Shown here piece after piece: positions 1 to 4,962 of a stretch of DNA of 8,049 nt. Every line of letters begins with the position of its first letter. Position 1 is the stretch's first letter. Origin of the DNA: Chloroflexota bacterium (GTDB lineage Bacteria; Chloroflexota; Dehalococcoidia; Bin125); the NCBI GenBank assembly GCA_027296805.1, contig JAPUIR010000252.1, forward strand, positions 1-8,049, written 5' to 3'. The notes under the pieces were generated by a model. It made no database searches, had not been told where the DNA came from, and saw only the letters and a program-made list of their open reading frames with translations. The position numbers and the translations under genes are program-made.

Positions 1-847
1 GCGGCCGGTAGATCATTCCGGCCTGGCAGAAACGACAGCCCTGCGTGCAGCCACGCTGGATCTCGATCCCGGCGCGGTCATGGACGGTCTGCAAGAAAGG
101 CACGATGGGGCTGGTCAAGACCGGCGGCAACCCCTGCAGGAGACGCTTGACGACCGGGAGATGCGCCGCCTCATCGGTCACCACGACTTCGGCGATCGTG
201 CCGTCATCGTTGTACTTCCAATCGAAGAAGCGGGGAACGTACACGCCGCTGATCTGGGCCAGACCGCGCAGCATCTCGAGACGGCTGCCTTTGCCCGTCG
301 CCCTCCACTCGCGCACAAACTCGTTCAGCTCGCGCACGATCTCCTCGCCCTCGCCGAGCACGAAGGCGTCGATCACCGTCGCGAGCGGCTCAGGGACGAG
401 CGCGCCGGAGCCGCCGGCGAAGATGATCGGTTCGTCGTCCCCGCGGTCGCGGGCGAAGACGCTGATCCCGCCCAAGTCCAGCATGTTGAGGACGTTGCTG
501 TAGGTCAGCTCGTAGGAGAGCGAGAAGCCGATCGCGTCGAATTCCGAAAGGGGGCGTCGATTCTCCAGGCTGAACAAAGGTACGCCGCGTTGCCGCAGGG
601 ACGCTTCCATGTCCGCCCAGGGCGCGTAACAGCGTTCCGCCAGGGTGCCCGGCTCATGGTTGAGGATGTGGTAGAGGATGCCCAGCCCACCGTTGGACAT
701 GCCGATGTCGTAGACGTCGGGGTAGATCAGCGCCCAGCGCGCGCCGCAGTCGTCCCAGGGGCGGCGGATACTGTTCCACTCGCCTCCGGTATAGCGGGCG
801 GGCTTCGAAACCCCCCGCAGTACAGGATCGATCGCGATGCTGGGCAT
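1..847 (-). CDS. Radical SAM protein, TIGR03960-like (3' end outside window)
   Basis: This is the N-terminal 282 residues of a radical SAM protein that continues past the left edge. The start is ATG at 847-845, with an AGGAAG ribosome site at 861-856, 8 nt upstream. The first ~165 residues resemble the B12-binding-like N-terminal part of this family: 'LIYPDVYDIGMSN' at about 40-52, 'GFSLSYELTYSNVLNML' at about 107-123, and 'VPEPLATVIDAFVLGEGEE' at about 151-169. The iron-sulfur motif CTQGCRFC follows at 267-274 (cysteines 267, 271, 274), inside 'IQRGCTQGCRFCQAGMIYRP', which is very characteristic of the TIGR03960 family. Family members are about 600 residues, so over half is missing here. Their reaction is unknown to me. 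They are often next to or fused with a TIGR03936/DUF2344 domain and near RNase E/G, which would lie off the left edge. It is transcribed away from all other genes in the window. Family assignment is strong, function open. Confidence 0.9.
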   Translation of the reverse strand, partial: MPSIAIDPVLRGVSKPARYTGGEWNSIRRPWDDCGARWALIYPDVYDIGMSNGGLGILYHILNHEPGTLAERCYAPWADMEASLRQRGVPLFSLENRRPLSEFDAIGFSLSYELTYSNVLNMLDLGGISVFARDRGDDEPIIFAGGSGALVPEPLATVIDAFVLGEGEEIVRELNEFVREWRATGKGSRLEMLRGLAQISGVYVPRFFDWKYNDDGTIAEVVVTDEAAHLPVVKRLLQGLPPVLTSPIVPFLQTVHDRAGIEIQRGCTQGCRFCQAGMIYRP

Positions 848-861
848 GGTGGTCGCTTCCT

Positions 862-877
862 GCCGGGGAGCCCCGGC
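862..877 (-). promoter_or_regulatory. GC-only hairpin abutting the radical SAM gene's ribosome site
   Basis: GCCGGGG-AG-CCCCGGC is a perfect 7+7 inverted repeat (realistically a 6-bp stem with a 4-nt loop). It ends one base from the AGGAAG Shine-Dalgarno at 861-856 of the minus-strand gene. It would fold in the 5' untranslated region and could affect ribosome access. The repeat is seen directly; a regulatory role is inference. Confidence 0.4.
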
Positions 878-1035
878 GAGCCGGTCGCACCTCGGAGCTT
901 ACGGTACCAGTGCCCGGCGCAGTAGACACGCAGGCTGCACGGGCTGCGAGCTCAACCCTGACACCGCCGCGCCCCCCGGAGAACCGGCTAGGCTTAGCGG
1001 CCCCCGCAGCGGCTACGTCCATCGAGGGCATCCGC

Positions 1036-1064
1036 TTGACAGGTCGGGTGGTTCTGCGAATGGA
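1036..1064 (+). promoter_or_regulatory. Possible promoter for the VTT gene (weak)
   Basis: A perfect -35 box TTGACA lies at 1036-1041, in the gap between the divergent radical SAM and VTT genes. About 17 bp downstream the best -10 is AATGGA, which is poor. If this promoter is used, transcription would begin near 1071, after GTG 1067, so translation would have to start at GTG 1079 or later. The -35 box is seen; the promoter is tentative. No convincing promoter was found on the minus strand for the radical SAM gene in 848-1066. Confidence 0.25.
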
Positions 1065-1066
1065 AG

Positions 1067-1747
1067 GTGGCGGACCTGGTGCCAGACCGCACAGGGTCGC
1101 GAGCGGAGTCGCCGGCAGGAGAGACGTCCCTGCCGCGGTCGACGCCGGACCTGCGCGGGGGACCTACGGTCGACAATTTACGGCACGGGCGCCGCTGGCG
1201 GCGGGAATACTCCTATCTGGTGGCGGTGTTCGCCATCGTCACCCTGTTCGGCATCTTGTTCTTCTTCTTGAACTGGGATCTCGCCGACCTGCAACGCTTC
1301 GAGTATCTGGGCATCTTCCTGATCTCGTTGATTGGATCGGCGTCGGTGATCTTGCCGCTCCCAGGCGCGGCAGTGGTGGTGAGCAGCGGACAGTTCGTGG
1401 ACGACGTGGGCGGGATCCCGTTCTGGTTGCTGGTTGGGCTGGTGGCGGCGGCGGGAGAGACGATCGGGGAGATGACCGCCTACCTGGCGGGGATGGGCGG
1501 AAAGCCCGTGTTCGAGGAGCGGGCATCGTATCGGACCCTCGATCGCTGGATGCAGCGACGCGGCATCCCCACGATGTTCGTGCTCTCGGTGGTACCGAAC
1601 CCCATCTTCGACATCGCGGGGTTCATGGCGGGCGCGGTGCGGATGCCCATCTGGCAGTTCGCCACCACGGTGTTTATCGGCAAGTCGATCAAGAACTGCG
1701 CGCTGGCGGCGGGCGGCGACGCCGGACTCGATGCGATCTTCGGCTAG
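1067..1747 (+). CDS. VTT/DedA-like membrane protein (SNARE-associated family)
   Basis: A 226-residue integral membrane protein of the VTT (SNARE-associated Golgi, DedA/YqaA-like) family. Such proteins are linked to lipid scrambling or carrier-lipid and ion homeostasis in the inner membrane; the substrate here is unknown. The first ~48 residues are polar and Arg-rich (RHGRRWRRE at 39-47, consistent with a cytoplasmic N-terminus). Hydrophobic segments follow at about 49-69, 81-105, 117-140, 168-190 and 196-215. Family-like features are 'LPLPGAAVVVSSGQF' (96-110) with a re-entrant-loop-like proline, and 'VLSVVPNPIFDIAGFMAGA' (172-190). The start is uncertain. The frame opens only after a TGA at 1037, and GTG 1067 and GTG 1079 are the upstream options. 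GTG 1079 has GGAAGG 11 nt before it, while GTG 1067 has no properly spaced site. It sits alone between a divergent radical SAM gene and the PIN/TRAM block. Confidence 0.8.
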   Translation: MADLVPDRTGSRAESPAGETSLPRSTPDLRGGPTVDNLRHGRRWRREYSYLVAVFAIVTLFGILFFFLNWDLADLQRFEYLGIFLISLIGSASVILPLPGAAVVVSSGQFVDDVGGIPFWLLVGLVAAAGETIGEMTAYLAGMGGKPVFEERASYRTLDRWMQRRGIPTMFVLSVVPNPIFDIAGFMAGAVRMPIWQFATTVFIGKSIKNCALAAGGDAGLDAIFG

Positions 1748-1764
1748 GACGTGGTAGGGCGGTT

Positions 1765-1795
1765 GGAAGCGCACTTTACGGGTTACGGCGCTTCC
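1765..1795 (+). terminator. Hairpin after the VTT gene, possible weak terminator
   Basis: GGAAGCGC (1765-1772) and GCGCTTCC (1788-1795) form a perfect 8-bp stem with a 15-nt loop, 17 nt after the VTT stop codon. No T-tract follows (the sequence continues TGGTAGTGTG), so it is not a classical intrinsic terminator. It could be a 3'-end stabilising stem or part of the leader of the next gene. Confidence 0.35.
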
Positions 1796-1810
1796 TGGTA
1801 GTGTGCGGGC

Positions 1811-1930
1811 GTGGTGTTTCGGCACCGCCTGGACTTATTTCGACGGGCAACCGTCACGGTCTTATTCGGCGGCCGATAGGCCGCCGACCTGTTTAAGGCG
1901 GATTCCGGTCCGCCGTGGGACACGGTCCCA
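1811..1930 (+). promoter_or_regulatory. Hairpin-rich leader before the PIN/TRAM gene
   Basis: Five further inverted repeats follow one another up to the start codon. They are: 1811-1828 (GTGGTG/CACCGC with one wobble, loop TTTCGG); 1842-1855 (GACGG/CCGTC closing a GCAA loop, a GNRA tetraloop); 1867-1886 (CGGCGGCC/GGCCGCCG, loop GATA, perfect 8-bp GC stem); 1897-1914 (GGCGGA/TCCGCC, loop TTCCGG); and 1916-1930 (TGGGAC/GTCCCA, loop ACG). The last contains both the only Shine-Dalgarno-like GGGA (1917-1920) and the first base of the ATG at 1930. I do not recognise it as a known riboswitch or ncRNA class. The inverted repeats are certain; that they form a regulatory RNA is inference. No clear -35/-10 pair was found here. 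Confidence 0.45.
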
Positions 1931-2910
1931 TGAGCAGTTCGCGCGACACCGTCGCATCTCTCCTGCGGGCGCTGCGCTGGCCCATCGACCGGGCCCGGCG
2001 TGGGACGCTGCGCAGCCTCGACTCGCTGGAGATCCTGCTGGGCGGGTTCGGCTTGGTGGCCGCGCTGGTCGCTGCCGCCCTGCTCTCGCCTGCCCTCGGC
2101 GCGCTGCCCGGCGCGGCGGGCGACTTCGCGCCGATCGGCATGGCGGTCCTCCTGGCGCCCGTGGGAATCACCGTCGCGCTTGGCCGCCGCACGGAGATCG
2201 AGCGCCTCTTTCGATCGGTCAGCGAGCGCACGGACGCGATCACGACGTCGGCGCCCAGCCGTCCGGAGCGCACTGTCGCGATCGTCGTCGACACCAGCGC
2301 GATCATCGATGGCCGTCTGGTGGAGGTGGTGCAATCGGGCTTCCTGCTGGGCGATCTGATCGTGCCGCGCTTCGTGCTGGACGAGCTGCGCCGGGTCGCG
2401 GACAGCAGCGACCCTCTGAAGCGGCAGCGTGGCCGCCGGGGCATGGAGCACCTGGCACAGATCCAGGCAGACGACCTCGTGCACACGACGATCGACGAGG
2501 AGCGGCTGGCCGACGCGGGCGACGTGGATGCTCGCCTTGTGGCACTGGCGCGCGCGCGCGGCGCGGCCATCCTAACGACGGACTTCAATCTCGCGCGGGT
2601 AGCTGAGCTGGAGTCGTTGCGGGTGCTGAATCTGAACGTGCTGGCACAAGCCGTGCGCACCGTCGTGCTGCCCGGCGAGCGTTTGCAGCTGACGATTCAT
2701 GAGAAGGGGCGCGAGCGGCGGCAGGGCGTGGGCTATCTCGACGACGGGACGATGGTCGTGGTGGAGGACGCCGGCGATCAGGTCGGAACAACGATGGAGG
2801 TGGCTGTCAGCAGGGCGATCCAGACGTCGGCGGGCCGGATGGTGTTCGCGGTCCCCACCCGCGAAGAGGGTGCCGTGACCACGTCCGGCGAGGAGCAGAC
2901 CGCGCCGTGA
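1930..2910 (+). CDS. yacL: PIN/TRAM-domain membrane protein, YacL-like
   Basis: A 326-residue protein with an N-terminal membrane part, a PIN nuclease-fold domain and a C-terminal TRAM domain, the build of B. subtilis YacL. Two hydrophobic segments lie at about 34-56 and 66-84, fewer than I recall for YacL itself. The PIN domain runs from about 116 to 238. Its acidic residues are in place: D121 in VVDTSAIIDGR, E152 in VLDELRRVAD, D198/D200 and D218 in LTTDFNL. They would bind metal for RNA cleavage. The TRAM part (about 249-307) is a small RNA-binding barrel. The biological target is not known. An upstream in-frame GTG at 1915 would add five residues. ATG 1930 is preferred, although its only ribosome site is a weak GGGA inside a hairpin. 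It heads a coupled cluster, its stop overlapping ispD by 4 nt (GTGA, 2907-2910). Confidence 0.88.
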   Translation: MSSSRDTVASLLRALRWPIDRARRGTLRSLDSLEILLGGFGLVAALVAAALLSPALGALPGAAGDFAPIGMAVLLAPVGITVALGRRTEIERLFRSVSERTDAITTSAPSRPERTVAIVVDTSAIIDGRLVEVVQSGFLLGDLIVPRFVLDELRRVADSSDPLKRQRGRRGMEHLAQIQADDLVHTTIDEERLADAGDVDARLVALARARGAAILTTDFNLARVAELESLRVLNLNVLAQAVRTVVLPGERLQLTIHEKGRERRQGVGYLDDGTMVVVEDAGDQVGTTMEVAVSRAIQTSAGRMVFAVPTREEGAVTTSGEEQTAP

Positions 2911-3608
2911 GCGATCCCTTGGCGGGGGCCATTCTGGTCGGCGCCGGGCGGAGTCAGCGCATGGGCGGAGTCGATAAGACCCTCGCGCCGCTGGCGGGAC
3001 GACCGGTCGCCGCCTGGGCGCTGTCGGCATTCGTCGGCTGCGACGGCATCTCCGCCATCGTGCTGGTCAGCGGCGAGCGCAACCACGAGCCGCTCGCCGC
3101 GCTGGCGGCGGGGGCCGGGGGCAAGGTCGTCGGCGTGGTACCGGGCGGAGTGACCCGATCGGACTCCGTGCGCGCCGGGCTCGACTGTTTGACTCAGCAG
3201 GCCGAGGTCGGCTTGGTCTCGGTTCACGACATGGCCAGGCCACTGATCACGGCGGCCGACATCGAGCGTGGGTTGGCGCTGGCGGCCGAGCACGGGGCGG
3301 CCATCGCTGGGGCGCCGGTGACCGACACGATCAAGACCGTCGACGATTCGGAAATGATTCAGAGCACGCTCGATCGCACAGCGCTGCGCGCGGCGCAGAC
3401 GCCGCAAACGTTCCGCCTGGAACTGCTGCAGCGCGCGCATCGGGGAGGCGTCCGTGACGCCAGCGACGATGCGATCCTGGTGGAGGCGCTGGCGGAGCCG
3501 GTCGTCGTCTACGCCTGCGTCGGTCTCAACCTCAAGATCACGACCCCGGAGGACCTCCACATCGCCCAGGCGCTCCTCGCCGCGCGCGGCGAAGGGAGTG
3601 GACCGTGA
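2907..3608 (+). CDS. ispD: 2-C-methyl-D-erythritol 4-phosphate cytidylyltransferase
   Basis: IspD joins CTP to 2-C-methyl-D-erythritol 4-phosphate, giving CDP-methylerythritol, in the cytosolic MEP pathway to isoprenoids. The protein is 233 residues, normal for the family. The nucleotide-binding loop is GAGRSQRMGGVDK (12-24), with R18 and K24 as the likely catalytic pair. Other family motifs are GGVTRSDSVRAGL (80-92), SVHDMARPLIT (105-115), the QTPQTF motif (164-169) and NLKITTPEDLHIA (208-220). The usual VHDAARP motif reads VHDMARP here, an Ala to Met change. The start is GTG 2907, with GAGGAG at 2890-2895 upstream. It overlaps yacL by 4 nt, and its own TGA overlaps the GTG of ispF, so the three genes are probably translated as one coupled unit. 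Confidence 0.95.
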   Translation: MSDPLAGAILVGAGRSQRMGGVDKTLAPLAGRPVAAWALSAFVGCDGISAIVLVSGERNHEPLAALAAGAGGKVVGVVPGGVTRSDSVRAGLDCLTQQAEVGLVSVHDMARPLITAADIERGLALAAEHGAAIAGAPVTDTIKTVDDSEMIQSTLDRTALRAAQTPQTFRLELLQRAHRGGVRDASDDAILVEALAEPVVVYACVGLNLKITTPEDLHIAQALLAARGEGSGP

Positions 3609-4102
3609 TGCAAGATCGGGTCGGCTTCGGGTCGGATGCGCACCGCTTCCACGCGGATCCCGCGCGCCCGCTGGTGTTGGGCGGAGTGACCATCCCCCAT
3701 CACGCGGGGCTGGAGGGACATTCGGACGCGGACGTGCTGGTTCACGCGATCATCGACGCGCTGCTGGGGGCGGCCGGCCTAGGTGATATTGGACAACACT
3801 TCCCGGCCGAGGCCCCAGAGTACAAAGACGCCGACAGCCTCGAACTGCTACGTAGCACTATTTCCACGCTGGAAACGCACGGTTATGGTGTTGGCAACGT
3901 CGACGTCACCGTGGTGGCGGAGGCGCCGCGGCTCCGTCCGCATATCGCTGCGATGCGCGAACAGCTCGCGCCCGCACTCGGAGTCCCGCTTGGTGCGGTG
4001 AACGTGAAGGCGACCACGGCAGAGCAGATGGGCGCGCTGGGACGCGCCGAGGGGATTCTGGCGCAGGCGGTGGTCCGCATCGTCCCGCTGGAGAGTTCGT
4101 AA
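3605..4102 (+). CDS. ispF: 2-C-methyl-D-erythritol 2,4-cyclodiphosphate synthase
   Basis: IspF cyclises CDP-ME 2-phosphate to 2-C-methyl-D-erythritol 2,4-cyclodiphosphate, releasing CMP, later in the same pathway as IspD (the intervening IspE kinase is not in this window). It is 165 residues, normal for this homotrimeric, metal-dependent enzyme. The metal ligands are visible as D11 and H13 in GFGSDAHRF and H47 in HSDADVLVHAIIDALLGAAGLGDIGQHFP. The C-terminal signature reads NVKATTAEQMGALGRAEGI. Two starts are possible: GTG 3605, giving a 4-nt overlap with ispD, or ATG 3608, giving a 1-nt TGATG overlap. AGGGAG at 3593-3598 serves either, and the ATG has the better spacing (9 nt). A 137-nt gap follows before cysE. 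Confidence 0.95.
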   Translation: MMQDRVGFGSDAHRFHADPARPLVLGGVTIPHHAGLEGHSDADVLVHAIIDALLGAAGLGDIGQHFPAEAPEYKDADSLELLRSTISTLETHGYGVGNVDVTVVAEAPRLRPHIAAMREQLAPALGVPLGAVNVKATTAEQMGALGRAEGILAQAVVRIVPLESS

Positions 4103-4151
4103 GGACCGCCCGATGATGCGACTCTTTTTCGCACCGAGGTACCCCGACGAT

Positions 4152-4182
4152 CTCGCACACCTGTGTACGAGGCTGCTCTCGT
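4152..4182 (+). promoter_or_regulatory. Two overlapping, mutually exclusive hairpins before cysE
   Basis: In the 137-nt ispF-cysE gap, the CTCG arm at 4152-4155 and the CGAG arm at 4168-4171 enclose ACAC/GTGT, making an imperfect 20-bp palindrome. The second arm (ACGAG, 4167-4171) can instead pair with CTCGT at 4178-4182 around the loop GCTGCT. Only one of the two can form at a time. This could be an operator palindrome or a switching leader. There is no T-box sequence and no T-tract. The pairing is seen; the function is inference. Confidence 0.3.
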
Positions 4183-4239
4183 AGCGGCCACCCCAACCGC
4201 TCCCCCTCCTCATCTTCGACATCTGGTTTGGTGCTTGTC

Positions 4240-4932
4240 ATGTCCCTGCTCTCCCGTATCCGTGAAGACATCCGTTTCGCACAGGAGCGCGACCCCGCGG
4301 CCACGAACACCGCCGAGGTGATCCTGGCTTACCCGGGCGTGCACGCTCTGGTCCTCCATCGCCTGGCGCACCTGCTGCTGCACTGGGGCGTCCCGATCCT
4401 GCCGCGGCTCATCTCACACGCCAATCGCGCGCTGACCGGGATCGAGATCCACCCGGGAGCCGAGTTGGGATCGCCGTTTTTTATCGACCACGGCATGGGC
4501 GTCGTGATCGGCGAGACGACGGTCGTCGGCGAGCGCTGCCACATCCATCAGGGAGTCACGCTGGGCGGCACCAGCACCCGTCGCGAAAAGCGGCATCCCA
4601 CCTTGCGGGATGACGTGACCGTGGGCGCCGGGGCGCAGATCATCGGTGCGATCACGCTGGGCAAGGGGGCGAAGATCGGCGCGGGGTCCGTCGTCGTCGC
4701 CAACGTGCCGGACTACGCCACGGTGGTCGGCGTGCCGGGGCACGTCGTGGCGTACTACGATCCGGGCAACGACACCGTCCTGCGGCTGCCGGACCCGGAG
4801 CACGATCGGATCGAGGAGTTGGAGAAACGGCTGACCGGGCTGGAAGAGGAGCTGAGCGGGTTGGAAGCGAGGGAGGCCGCTTCGGCGCGACGCGACCCCC
4901 CCCAGCGCGCGCAGCTGCGGGGCAACGAGTAA
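4240..4932 (+). CDS. cysE: Serine O-acetyltransferase, EpsC/CysE type
   Basis: It transfers acetyl from acetyl-CoA to L-serine, giving O-acetylserine for cysteine synthesis in the cytosol. It is 230 residues. The helical N-terminal part (1-65, EDIRFAQERDPAATN...) precedes a left-handed beta-helix of hexapeptide repeats from about 68 to 170. The likely catalytic residues are H84 (IDHGMGVVIGET) and H119 (KRHP). Position 69 is Glu (GIEIHPGA), as in Bacillus-type enzymes, where E. coli has Asp. The tail from about 187 is charged and likely coiled coil (IEELEKRLTGLEEELSGLEAR). It ends in Glu rather than the terminal Ile that E. coli CysE uses to bind CysK, so that complex is unlikely in the E. coli manner. 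ATG 4240 matches the family N-terminus. An in-frame TTG at 4228 is less likely. No clear Shine-Dalgarno precedes it. The next gene, cysS, is 30 nt away. Confidence 0.93.
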   Translation: MSLLSRIREDIRFAQERDPAATNTAEVILAYPGVHALVLHRLAHLLLHWGVPILPRLISHANRALTGIEIHPGAELGSPFFIDHGMGVVIGETTVVGERCHIHQGVTLGGTSTRREKRHPTLRDDVTVGAGAQIIGAITLGKGAKIGAGSVVVANVPDYATVVGVPGHVVAYYDPGNDTVLRLPDPEHDRIEELEKRLTGLEEELSGLEAREAASARRDPPQRAQLRGNE

Positions 4933-4962
4933 CGGCGCAATCGGTCAGGAGACGCACGCTCC

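Noticed and set aside
1834..1872. Near-direct repeat CTTATTTCGACGG / CTTATTCGGCGG, 27 bp apart
   Set aside because: Imperfect, only two copies, and explained as parts of adjacent stems; no sign of an operator pair beyond that.
910..1896. Long open frame on the plus strand (328 codons)
   Set aside because: It overlaps the VTT gene in another frame, has a low-complexity Arg/Gly/Pro-rich product and no family features. The VTT frame shows real membrane segments and family motifs.
2778..3560. 260-codon minus-strand frame opposite ispD
   Set aside because: Antisense shadow of a clear ispD in high-GC DNA; no ribosome site or domain support.
4103..4239. T-box or other known cysteine riboswitch before cysE
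   Set aside because: The conserved T-box antiterminator sequence, a specifier loop and a T-tract terminator are all absent.
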